Positions 52,244-61,026 of a DNA stretch of 64,000 nt are shown here, in pieces (the stretch's first letter is position 1; every line of letters begins with the position of its first letter). Where the stretch lies: assembly GCA_947469885.1 (NCBI GenBank), contig CANIQT010000002.1:62001-126000 (forward strand), written 5' to 3'. Position numbers and translations under genes: made by a program. The notes beneath the pieces were generated by a model. The model made no database searches. It saw nothing but the letters and a program-made list of their open reading frames with translations, and had not been told where the DNA came from. Source of the stretch: Bacteroidota bacterium (GTDB lineage: Bacteria; Bacteroidota; Bacteroidia; 2-12-FULL-35-15).

Positions 52244-53440
52244 ATGAAAAAACTACTCTCTTTTATAGCCATTGGTCTTGTGTCTTGCATCTTGCATCTT
52301 GCATCTGTAACCGCGCAAACCCCAACAAAAAAAGTATTGCTCGAAGAGTTCACCACTGCATCGTGTGGCAACTGCCCCATGATGTCGGCACACATTAACA
52401 CCTGGCACGAAGCACATGCCGACTCCACCATATTAATGGCAATTCACGAAGGCTCAGGCACCGATGCCATGACTACAAGCACCATGGCCACTATCTTTAA
52501 CGCCATGCACCCTGCTTGGGGATGGTTTGCACCAGCCATTATGATGGACCGCACCTTGTTTCCTTGGTTAGATTCGGTACCTTATTATGTATGTGTAGGC
52601 TCGTGGGGAAGTGGCACAGGTCCGGGTATTGACACGGTTGCAGAACGATTGATGAGAGGTCCAGCTAAAGTGGGAGTAAACATTTCAGGAACTTATAATT
52701 CTGTTACACGTACCATCAATGCTATTGTTACCGCTAACTTTGTAAGTGCAGTTCCATCGTACGATTGGCGCATTAATTTATTTCTGGTAGAAGACAGTGT
52801 GGTGGGATACCCCGGTTTGGGCGCATTTGCAGGGTGGGACCAACATTGTTACGATGCCAATTGGGCAAATACCAACTATCCCGGAATGTTTGATGGTACT
52901 TCAATTATTGGCTATCCTCACCGCCACGTAATGCGAAATTCGTTTCTGGGCAACTGGGGTGCGCAAGGTATTATACCTGCTGTGCCTGTGGTTGGTACCA
53001 ATTACACTGCTTCGGGTACGGTGGTGGTGGATACAGGTTATCATGATAACCGCTTAAGTTTGGTGGCTTTTGTTTCTGCTTATGGAGCCAATCAAGACCA
53101 AAAATTTGTGCTCAATGCAAACGATGTAGTGCTCTCTTCTTCCTTCTCCACAAGCATCAACGAAATAGCAAACACCTCCCCTACTTCATCTATCGAAAGT
53201 ATTTATCCGCAACCATCAAGCGGACCAACAAAACTAATTTATACACTTGCCAAAGATGGTAAATGTGAACTGACAATTAAAAATATATTGGGACAACAAA
53301 TGGAAGTACTCCTTGCTTCATCAGCAAAAGCAGGCAAACACGAAACCACTTTTGATGTATCAAATTATGCAAAAGGAATTTATTTTATTTCAATGAAAAC
53401 AAACGAAAACTCCGTGGTAAGAAAATTTATTGTTGAATAA
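52244..53440 (+). CDS. Omp28-related T9SS cargo with thioredoxin-like domain
   Basis: A 398-residue protein with a signal peptide (ending SVTAQ), an Omp28-like domain that opens VLLEEFTTASCGNCPMM (CxxC), and a T9SS sorting domain (IYPQPSSGPTK ... IKNILGQQ ... KGIYFISMK ... RKFIVE). The relatives are surface proteins of Porphyromonas and others. ATG 52244 is chosen because it begins the signal peptide; longer frames run into the VOC gene. The signal-peptide codons include a 7-bp tandem repeat (52276-52306). Confidence 0.85.
   Translation: MKKLLSFIAIGLVSCILHLASVTAQTPTKKVLLEEFTTASCGNCPMMSAHINTWHEAHADSTILMAIHEGSGTDAMTTSTMATIFNAMHPAWGWFAPAIMMDRTLFPWLDSVPYYVCVGSWGSGTGPGIDTVAERLMRGPAKVGVNISGTYNSVTRTINAIVTANFVSAVPSYDWRINLFLVEDSVVGYPGLGAFAGWDQHCYDANWANTNYPGMFDGTSIIGYPHRHVMRNSFLGNWGAQGIIPAVPVVGTNYTASGTVVVDTGYHDNRLSLVAFVSAYGANQDQKFVLNANDVVLSSSFSTSINEIANTSPTSSIESIYPQPSSGPTKLIYTLAKDGKCELTIKNILGQQMEVLLASSAKAGKHETTFDVSNYAKGIYFISMKTNENSVVRKFIVE
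52276..52306. repeat. Heptanucleotide tandem repeat in the Omp28 signal peptide
   Basis: A degenerate TCTTGTG is followed by three exact TCTTGCA units and TCT. Seven is not a multiple of three, so a slip of one unit would truncate the product. Confidence 0.8.
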
Positions 53441-53466
53441 AAATAGTAATCACATAAAAATATAAT

Positions 53467-54207
53467 ATGAAAAAGTTCCTTTGGTTTACAAACATCATCA
53501 CCCTTGTTGTATTAATTTACATTAGTGCACATTACAAAGTGCCTCAAAAAGCCTTCAACCGTGTGTTTCATAAAACAACGATGCACAAAGATTCGTTTCA
53601 CACCGAATGTTTGTACGATTTAAAAAACTTCGATTTTCATCACACCTTAGAGTGCGATACCCCAAGCATATTGATGTTGGGCAATTCCATTATCTCTCAT
53701 GGCGACTGGCCAACATTGTTGAATCGTAAAGACATTATTAACAGGGGCATCTCGGGCGATAACCTTTCGTGTATGTGTCAGCGGTTAAAATACCTGCACG
53801 ATGCTCATGCAAAAATATGGTTCATCGAAGGAGGTACCAACGATTTACCACGAAGAAAAGTAGCAGATATGTTTGCGAATTACAAAACCATTGTGGAATA
53901 TGTAAAAGCCGAACATTCAATTCCGGTTATCAATCTCATCATCTATATTTCTCCCATTGTTGGCATCAAATTTCCTACTCGTGCCGATTACAAAAAAATA
54001 AACGGACAGATAAAAGAACTAAACACTCAACTTATTTTGTATGCCAAAGCCAATCATATTGATTATATTGACTTAAACAAAGTGGTGGCGGACGAAAATG
54101 ATATTCTAAAAGACGAATACACCATTGATGGCGTACACTTGAACGAAAAAGGTTACAAAGAGTGGAGTGCGCTGATTAACAAAATTCTTGTTAAAAATAA
54201 TATCTAA
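53467..54207 (+). CDS. SGNH/GDSL-family hydrolase
   Basis: A 246-residue protein with an N-terminal membrane anchor or uncleaved signal (FTNIITLVVLIYISAHY). The SGNH residues are S74 (LMLGNSIISHG), G98 (NRGISGDNL), N125 (EGGTNDLPRR) and the D221-x2-H224 pair (TIDGVHLNEKGY). The family includes lipases and carbohydrate or peptidoglycan acetylesterases. It lies 26 bases after the Omp28-like gene. It is probably attached to the membrane, acting outside the cytoplasm. Confidence 0.88.
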   Translation: MKKFLWFTNIITLVVLIYISAHYKVPQKAFNRVFHKTTMHKDSFHTECLYDLKNFDFHHTLECDTPSILMLGNSIISHGDWPTLLNRKDIINRGISGDNLSCMCQRLKYLHDAHAKIWFIEGGTNDLPRRKVADMFANYKTIVEYVKAEHSIPVINLIIYISPIVGIKFPTRADYKKINGQIKELNTQLILYAKANHIDYIDLNKVVADENDILKDEYTIDGVHLNEKGYKEWSALINKILVKNNI

Positions 54208-54216
54208 TAGAGTAGC

Positions 54217-55266
54217 TTAATCCACCCAATCAGCAATAAACAAATCTATACCCGGTTTGCCGTGTGTATTTCTGTTGGATGAAAACACAATCTTTTTTCC
54301 ATCTCTCGAAAACATTGGGAATGCATTAAAAGTACTTACTTCGGTAATCTTTTCAATATTGCTTCCATCTGTATTCATGGTAAACAGGTTGAAATGAAAT
54401 CCTTTGGTAGCATCATAATTGGAAGAGAAAATTATTTTCTTTCCATCAGGCGTGTAGTAAGGAGCCCAGTTCGCTTTTCCTAAATGTGTGATTTGTTTTA
54501 AATCGCTTCCATCCACATTACAAGTATAAATCTCCATCTTCACAGGCATCACTAAATTCTGAGCAAGCAACTCTTTATACTCTTTTACATCTTCATCAGT
54601 AGTTGGGCGCGATGCGCGAAACACTAATTTTTTTCCGTCAGGAGAAAAGAAAGCACCTCCGTCATATCCCAAACCATTGGTTACTTGTTTCAAATTTGTT
54701 CCATCCACATTCATGGTCCATAATTCCAAATCACCAGAGCGAGTGCTTGTAAACACAATCATTTTGCCGTCAGGCGAAAGTGTTGCTTCGGCATCATAGC
54801 CGGGAGAATCAGTCAATTGTTTCGTTATTTTTCCGCTCAAATCAGCCACAAAAATATCGAAGGTAGCATAAATGGGCCATAAATATTTATGGTCGGTGCG
54901 GGGCTCAGGGTTTGGCGGACAGTCAATTCCACCTTTGTGAGTTGAAGCATATAGAATATGTTTTCCATCTTTCAAATAATAGGCACAAGTGGTACGTCCT
55001 TGTCCCGTGCTGATAAGCGCAGGTTTATAAGTGGTATCTTTTGCAGCTGCATCAATCCTCATACTAAAAATCTGGTCGCAACTGGCACCCCATTTATTAT
55101 TGTTCGATTGAAACGAAAGGCATTTATCATCATAGCTGAAATAGGCTTCAGCATTATCAGCTCCATAAGTAAGTTGATGTATATTCTTTAAATGTTTTTC
55201 GGTTTGAGCATTGCTGTTGCAGCAAAACAAGAGTGAAGAGGCAATAACTAAAAAGGTTACTTTCAT
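54217..55266 (-). CDS. TolB-like PD40 beta-propeller protein
   Basis: A 349-residue exported protein with five to six PD40 repeats, of the form SPDGKMIVFTSTRSGDLELW ... NVDGTNLKQVT. Signal-peptide end choices are CC (possible lipobox LLFC) or SNAQ. Such propellers bind proteins or act as scaffolds in the envelope. No Tol-Pal partner is next to it. It converges with the GDSL gene. Confidence 0.85.
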   Translation of the reverse strand: MKVTFLVIASSLLFCCNSNAQTEKHLKNIHQLTYGADNAEAYFSYDDKCLSFQSNNNKWGASCDQIFSMRIDAAAKDTTYKPALISTGQGRTTCAYYLKDGKHILYASTHKGGIDCPPNPEPRTDHKYLWPIYATFDIFVADLSGKITKQLTDSPGYDAEATLSPDGKMIVFTSTRSGDLELWTMNVDGTNLKQVTNGLGYDGGAFFSPDGKKLVFRASRPTTDEDVKEYKELLAQNLVMPVKMEIYTCNVDGSDLKQITHLGKANWAPYYTPDGKKIIFSSNYDATKGFHFNLFTMNTDGSNIEKITEVSTFNAFPMFSRDGKKIVFSSNRNTHGKPGIDLFIADWVD

Positions 55267-55404
55267 AGAATAAATTAGTTTTAAATAAATTTGAATGCAA
55301 AACTATTGAAACCGAATGTTGCAATTGTCATGAAAGTGTCATGTTGATAAATATCATATTCTTAAACTAATTTGGGCTTCCTTAATTGGTGTCTTATTAA
55401 TCTT

Positions 55405-55412
55405 TACTTTTG
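55405..55412 (+). promoter_or_regulatory. -7 promoter element TACTTTTG of the RND operon
   Basis: A TTGG about 16 bases upstream could be the -33 part. The box lies downstream of ATG 55372 and 28 bases before ATG 55441, so it supports 55441 as the start of the adaptor. Confidence 0.55.
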
Positions 55413-55440
55413 CACGCTTATTTCTACAAATATTAAACGA

Positions 55441-56499
55441 ATGAAATTTAAAAATATAATTATAATTCTGCTTGTAGTTGCTGTGCTGGTGGTTGTGAAA
55501 ATCTTCTTTTTCCCATCACAATCAGGTCAACAGATGCAGCAACCCCATGGAAAACCAATGCCAACTGCGGTGACTGTTTATATTATTACTTCCGAAAAAC
55601 TGGAAAACACTTTAACTGCATCTGGAACCATAGTGGCAAACGAAGAAGTGGAACTAAAACCGGAATTGTCAGGAAAAATAATTTCATTGCCTCTGAAAGA
55701 AGGAACAGAAGTAATAAAGGGTGAGTTGTTAATGAAAATAAATGATGCTGACTTTCAAGCACAATATAAAAAGCTTCAATTACAAAGCGACCTTGCTGAT
55801 AAAAATTTGAAACGACAACAAGAACTTTTGAAAATAAATGGAGTAAGTCAGTCGGATGTGGATGCTTCGCAAAATGCTGTAAACACAATTAAAGCAGACA
55901 TGGATTTTCAACAAGCACAAATTGCTAAGACAGAAATTCATTCACCCTTCTCAGGAATTATAGGTTTAAAAAATGTGAGTGATGGTGCTTATGTAACCAC
56001 ATCAACCGTGATTGCAACTGTATTACAAATAGACCCTGTTAAAATTGATTTCTCTGTTTCCGAACGTTATGTTCCTTTTATAAAAAAAGGAGTGAAAGTT
56101 GTTTTTAATATTGATGGGATGAAGGAAGATGTGAGTGGAGAAATATATGCTATAGAGCCTAAAATAGACATGAACACAAGAACATTTATGGTTCGTGCAA
56201 TATGTCCTAACAAGAATAAAAAGATTTTTCCCGGAGCATTTGCAAACATAAAAGTATTGCTGAAAGATATTGAAGACGCAGTGATGATACCAACAGAAGC
56301 CGTGATTCCAGAGTTGAGAGGCAAGAAAGTATTTATAGTAAAAGATGGAAAAGCAAAACCTGTTCCTGTAGAAACTGGAATTCGTAGCAGTGCAAAGGTA
56401 CAGGTGTTATCAGGATTGCAGATTGGCGATACGGTTGTTACAACAGGTATTATGCAGTTGCGACCTGATGCTCCGGTTAAAATAATAAAATCGAAATAA
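55441..56499 (+). CDS. RND efflux periplasmic adaptor (membrane fusion protein)
   Basis: A 352-residue protein with an N-terminal membrane anchor (IIIILLVVAVLVVVKIFFF). Lipoyl-like halves are SGTIVANEEVELKPELSGKI and EIHSPFSGIIGLKNVSDGAY. An alpha-hairpin (DLADKNLKRQQELLKINGVS) and a beta-barrel domain follow. It links the inner-membrane pump (56542) and TolC (59549) of the same operon. The start follows a promoter; the earlier ATG 55372 is upstream of it. Confidence 0.9.
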   Translation: MKFKNIIIILLVVAVLVVVKIFFFPSQSGQQMQQPHGKPMPTAVTVYIITSEKLENTLTASGTIVANEEVELKPELSGKIISLPLKEGTEVIKGELLMKINDADFQAQYKKLQLQSDLADKNLKRQQELLKINGVSQSDVDASQNAVNTIKADMDFQQAQIAKTEIHSPFSGIIGLKNVSDGAYVTTSTVIATVLQIDPVKIDFSVSERYVPFIKKGVKVVFNIDGMKEDVSGEIYAIEPKIDMNTRTFMVRAICPNKNKKIFPGAFANIKVLLKDIEDAVMIPTEAVIPELRGKKVFIVKDGKAKPVPVETGIRSSAKVQVLSGLQIGDTVVTTGIMQLRPDAPVKIIKSK

Positions 56500-56503
56500 A
56501 CAT

Positions 56504-56538
56504 ATTCTTAATTCGTAATTCCTAATTCCTAATTCTCT
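56504..56538. repeat. Heptad array (5 units) before the RND pump
   Basis: Words ATTCTTA, ATTCGTA, ATTCCTA, ATTCCTA, ATTCTCT fill the 42-base spacer between adaptor and pump genes. The words match the array at 32648-32675. Confidence 0.8.
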
Positions 56539-56541
56539 TAA

Positions 56542-59500
56542 ATGAATATATCCTCCACAAGCATCAACAGACCTGTACTGGCAATCGTCATGTCTGTGAT
56601 TATTATTTTGTTTGGTGGTATTGGTTATAAATATCTTGGTGTTCGTGAGTATCCTTCTATTGACCCTCCTATAATTACAGTAAAGACTAACTATTCGGGA
56701 GCTAATTCAGATGTAATTGAATCGCAAATTACAGAGCCGTTAGAAAAAGTAATTAACGGAATTGAAGGTGTACGTACCATTTCTTCATCAAGCGTACAAG
56801 GAAGCAGCTCTATTAGTGTTGAATTTAATTTAGATGCAAATCTTGAAGCGGCTGCAAATGACGTGCGTGATAAAGTTTCGCAAGCACTCAGACAATTACC
56901 TCAGGATATTGATGGGTTGCCAACCGTTACCAAATCGGATGCAAACTCGGATGCAATAGTTGCATTAACGTTGCAAAGTGATACTAAGAATCTCCTTCAA
57001 GTCTCTGATTTTGCTGAGAATGTAATTGCTGAACGACTGCAAACTATTCCCGGTGTAAGTACAGTTCAGATATGGGGACAAAAGAAATATGCAATGCGCT
57101 TGTGGATGAATCCTGCTAAGATGGCTGCATTCGGGCTAACTCCACAAGATGTAAAATTAGCATTGGAAAAAGAAAATGTAGAATTGCCATCTGGCAAAGT
57201 GGCTGGGCTTAACACTGAACTTACGGTAAATACTAAAGCAAAATTTAAAACAGAAGAAGAGTTCGATAATATGATAGTTAAATCGAGTGGTGATTTAATT
57301 GTTCGATTTAAAGATATTGGTACCGCTTCATTAGGTCCTGAAAATGAAGAAACTATTCTTCGTCAAACAGGGGTGCCCATGATTGGTTGTGGATTAGTTC
57401 CTCAACCGGGTGCAAACTATATTGCTATTGCGGATGAATTTTATAAACGTGTTGAACAGATAAAAAAAGATTTACCCAAAGATTACATCATGGGTATTGC
57501 ACTTGATAATACAAAGTTTATTAAACGTTCAATAACGGAAGTAAAAGAAACATTGTTGATTGCTATCATACTAGTTGTTCTTATTATATATTTATTTTTC
57601 AGAGATTGGTTAATTGCTTTTCGTCCGTTGATTGATATTCCTGTTTCATTAATCGGTGCTTTCTTTATAATGTACTTGATGGGTTACTCCATCAATGTAT
57701 TGACATTACTGGCTATTGTACTTGCCACCGGATTGGTTGTAGATGATGGTATTGTGGTAACAGAAAATATTTTTAAGAAAGTGGAAGGCGGAATGAACCC
57801 TATTGAAGCAGCACACAAAGGTTCCAAAGAAATTTACTTTGCGGTTATTTCCACTTCACTTACTCTTGCTGCGGTGTTTATGCCTGTAATTTTTTTAGAA
57901 GGATTTGTTGGTCGTTTGTTTCGCGAATTTGGAGTAGTGCTGGCAGGTGCAGTTATCATCTCTGCTTTTGTTTCGCTTACACTTACACCCATGCTGAATG
58001 CACGACTGATAAGAAAGACACAAAAGAAAAGCAGATTCTACATTCTTACAGAACCATTTTTCGAGCGCATGGTTACGGGTTATCACAATTCTTTATCAAA
58101 GTTTATGACCAAACGTTGGTGGGCTTTTATTATTGTTGGATTATGTACAGCATTTATTTTTTACATTGGTAATCTTGTTCCATCCGAGCTTTCACCGCTT
58201 GACGACAGAAGCTGGTTGCGGATTTCGGTGACAGCTCCCGAAGGTGCATCTTATGAATACACAGATGGTTTTATGCAAAAGCTTTCTTATTTTGCAGGTG
58301 ATTCTATCCCTGAAAAGAAAATATTTCTTACCGTTTCCGCTCCCGGGTTCACCGGTTCGGGTGCAGTAAACACAGGTTTTGTAAGACTTGCACTCACTGA
58401 ACCCAACGAGCGGAAACGAACCCAACAACAAATTGCAGATTTCGTAACAAAAAAAACAAAAGCATTTCCTGAAGCTAAATCATTTGTTTTGCAAGAACAA
58501 ACTATTTCTTCGAGTGCCGGTGCGCGTGGCGGATTGCCGGTTCAGTTTGTGTTACAGGCCCCCAACTTTGAGAAGCTGAAAGAAAAACTTCCATTATTCC
58601 TTGAAGAAGCCAACAAAAGCAAAGTGTTTCAAATGGTGGATGTAAATCTCAAATTTAATAAGCCGGAATTAAATATTTCCATTGACAGAAATAAAGCAAA
58701 AGCTATTGGTGTTTCGGTGAGTGATATTGCTTCTACTTTGCAACTTTCATTGAGCGGTCAGCGCTTCAGTTATTTTAACATGAATGGTAAACAATATCAG
58801 GTTATCGGGCAACTGGCAAGGAAAGACAGAGATGAACCAATGGATTTGAAATCGTTGTACGTTAAGAATAATAAAGGTGATTTAATTCAATTGGATAACA
58901 TGGTTTCGATGAATGAACAAAGCAGTCCGCCACAATTATTTCATTATAATCGTTACCAATCGGCTACTGTTTCTGCTGGTTTGGCAGAAGGTAAAACAAT
59001 TGGTGATGGTGTGAAAGAGATGGAACGGATTAAAGCAAAAATTCTTGATGATTCGTTTTCTACTTCATTGGCAGGAGCTTCAAGAGATTTTTCTGAAAGT
59101 TCTTCCAACATTGTATTTGCCTTTTTACTTGCATTGGTTATTATCTATCTCGTACTTGCAGCACAATTCGAAAGTTTTATTGACCCTTTAACCATAATGC
59201 TTACCGTACCTTTAGCCTTGTGCGGGGCTTTACTTGCATTATGGTATTTTAATCAGACATTAAATATTTTCAGTGAAATAGGTATTATTATGTTGATTGG
59301 TTTGGTAACTAAGAATGGAATATTGATTGTGGAATTTGCCAATCAGTTGAAAGAACAGGGGAAATCAGTACAAGTAGCGATAAAAGAAGCTGCTGCTGCC
59401 CGTTTACGACCAATATTAATGACCAGTATAGCTACTTCTCTAGGAGCATTACCGATTGCATTGTCACTAGGTGCAAGTGGTAAAAGCCGTATGGGAATGG

Positions 59501-59610
59501 GAATTGTGGTAGTAGGAGGTGTTTTATTTTCATTGATGCTTACATTGTATGTTATTCCATCTATTTATTCATATTTTTCAAAAGAAAAGAAAAAGGAAGT
59601 TGCTAAATAA
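56542..59610 (+). CDS. RND efflux pump, inner-membrane permease (AcrB type)
   Basis: A 1022-residue HAE-1-type RND transporter with twelve membrane helices and two large periplasmic loops. It has ATGLVVDDGIVVTENIFKK, containing the proton-relay Asp pair, and a matching C-terminal GLVTKNGILIVEFANQLKEQ. It exports drugs or other hydrophobic compounds with the adaptor and TolC, driven by the proton gradient. Substrates cannot be told. Its 3' end overlaps the TolC frame. Confidence 0.95.
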   Translation: MNISSTSINRPVLAIVMSVIIILFGGIGYKYLGVREYPSIDPPIITVKTNYSGANSDVIESQITEPLEKVINGIEGVRTISSSSVQGSSSISVEFNLDANLEAAANDVRDKVSQALRQLPQDIDGLPTVTKSDANSDAIVALTLQSDTKNLLQVSDFAENVIAERLQTIPGVSTVQIWGQKKYAMRLWMNPAKMAAFGLTPQDVKLALEKENVELPSGKVAGLNTELTVNTKAKFKTEEEFDNMIVKSSGDLIVRFKDIGTASLGPENEETILRQTGVPMIGCGLVPQPGANYIAIADEFYKRVEQIKKDLPKDYIMGIALDNTKFIKRSITEVKETLLIAIILVVLIIYLFFRDWLIAFRPLIDIPVSLIGAFFIMYLMGYSINVLTLLAIVLATGLVVDDGIVVTENIFKKVEGGMNPIEAAHKGSKEIYFAVISTSLTLAAVFMPVIFLEGFVGRLFREFGVVLAGAVIISAFVSLTLTPMLNARLIRKTQKKSRFYILTEPFFERMVTGYHNSLSKFMTKRWWAFIIVGLCTAFIFYIGNLVPSELSPLDDRSWLRISVTAPEGASYEYTDGFMQKLSYFAGDSIPEKKIFLTVSAPGFTGSGAVNTGFVRLALTEPNERKRTQQQIADFVTKKTKAFPEAKSFVLQEQTISSSAGARGGLPVQFVLQAPNFEKLKEKLPLFLEEANKSKVFQMVDVNLKFNKPELNISIDRNKAKAIGVSVSDIASTLQLSLSGQRFSYFNMNGKQYQVIGQLARKDRDEPMDLKSLYVKNNKGDLIQLDNMVSMNEQSSPPQLFHYNRYQSATVSAGLAEGKTIGDGVKEMERIKAKILDDSFSTSLAGASRDFSESSSNIVFAFLLALVIIYLVLAAQFESFIDPLTIMLTVPLALCGALLALWYFNQTLNIFSEIGIIMLIGLVTKNGILIVEFANQLKEQGKSVQVAIKEAAAARLRPILMTSIATSLGALPIALSLGASGKSRMGMGIVVVGGVLFSLMLTLYVIPSIYSYFSKEKKKEVAK

Positions 59611-60910
59611 ATTAAATATTGTCCCCATTTTTTTCTTCTGCACTTGCTTTTCTGCATCTGCACAAACGTCTCAATTAACCATTGAACAGGCTATTGAAAC
59701 GGCATTAAAAAATAATTACGATATTTCTTTTGCGAAAAACTTATCTACAGAGGCAAAGAACAGCAACACTTTGGGCAATGCAGGGATGTTGCCTAAGGTA
59801 GATATTAATGCTTCGGGCAGCTTTGCTAACAATGCTACCAAACAGGAATTCTCTACCGGACAAGTGATTGATAAAACAGGAGTAGTATCACAAAACATTT
59901 CTACAGGTGCGTATTTAACATGGACTATTTTTGACGGATTAAAAATGTTTGCCACTCATGCACGACTAAAAGAGCTTGAAAGTATGGGCATGCTGAATAC
60001 TAAAATACAAATTGAAAACACATTGGTAAATGTTATTAACGCATATTATACCATTGTGATGGAAAAACAAATGATTCTTGGATTGAAGGAAAACATTGGT
60101 GTTTCGGAGGAAAGATTAAAAATAGCTCAAAAGAAATTTGACATTGGTACTTCATCTAAAGTAGATGTATTGCAGGCAAAAGTGGATATGAATGCTCAGA
60201 AATCGGCTTTGATGAAAGAAACAATTTTATTATCGGATGCAAAAGAAACTTTGAATCAATTGCTAAAACAGCCTGAGGATAATAACTTTGAGGTTACAGA
60301 TAGCATTCCATTAATGAATGATTATAAATATGAAGATTTGAAAAATGCAATAACAGCAAAGAATTCTGATTTGTTATTAGCCAAAAAAAATATTGCTATT
60401 TCGAAGTATATGATTAAAGAAGCGAAGGCTAATTATTATCCTAAACTTAATTTGAATGCCAATTACATATTTACCCGTGCACAAAATCAGGCTGGGTTTT
60501 CATTACTAAACCAAAACTTAGGAATGAACCTTGGTTTTACCTTAGGGTGGACCATTTTCAATGGTTTTAATAATGCAACACAGGTAAAGAATTTGAAATT
60601 GAATTTGGAGAATTCAAATTTAGAATTTGAAAATACTAAATCGTTGATTCAATTAGGAATGATAAAAGCATTTAAAAAATATGAAAATGCTCTGGCAATT
60701 CTGGATTTGGAAAAAGAAAATAATAAACTTGCTAAAGAGAATCTCGACATAGCGATGGAACGTTTTCGAATTGGCAACTCTACTTCTATCGAACTAAAAA
60801 CTGCACAACAATCTTACCAGGACGCAATTGCCCGATTATCCACTGCAAGATATTCAGCTAAGGTATCTGAAACGGATTTGTTAAAATTTAGTGGTAGTAT
60901 AGTGAAATAA
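59549..60910 (+). CDS. TolC-family outer-membrane efflux protein
   Basis: A protein of about 453 residues with a signal peptide (ending SASAQ) and two OEP halves rich in long helices (AQKKFDIGTSSKVDVLQAKVDM, KENLDIAMERFRIGNSTSIELK). The ATG at 59549 overlaps the pump gene by 62 bases and leaves a long basic n-region. An in-frame TTG at 59600, overlapping by 11, would give a more usual signal peptide, so the start is uncertain. It completes the RND operon. Confidence 0.9.
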   Translation: MLFHLFIHIFQKKRKRKLLNKLNIVPIFFFCTCFSASAQTSQLTIEQAIETALKNNYDISFAKNLSTEAKNSNTLGNAGMLPKVDINASGSFANNATKQEFSTGQVIDKTGVVSQNISTGAYLTWTIFDGLKMFATHARLKELESMGMLNTKIQIENTLVNVINAYYTIVMEKQMILGLKENIGVSEERLKIAQKKFDIGTSSKVDVLQAKVDMNAQKSALMKETILLSDAKETLNQLLKQPEDNNFEVTDSIPLMNDYKYEDLKNAITAKNSDLLLAKKNIAISKYMIKEAKANYYPKLNLNANYIFTRAQNQAGFSLLNQNLGMNLGFTLGWTIFNGFNNATQVKNLKLNLENSNLEFENTKSLIQLGMIKAFKKYENALAILDLEKENNKLAKENLDIAMERFRIGNSTSIELKTAQQSYQDAIARLSTARYSAKVSETDLLKFSGSIVK

Positions 60911-60987
60911 GTAACGAATGAAAAATATTTCAAATTCACATCTCAATTCGGTGGTTGAATAAAATGTTTATTTCAAATTATTTTTTT

Positions 60988-60995
60988 TACATTTG
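60988..60995 (+). promoter_or_regulatory. -7 promoter element TACATTTG
   Basis: The box is 31 bases before ATG 61027 and downstream of the in-frame ATG 60955, so it selects 61027 as the start. No clear -33 element is seen. Confidence 0.5.
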
Positions 60996-61026
60996 CCATT
61001 CATTCAAACCCTTAAATCTTTTTAAC

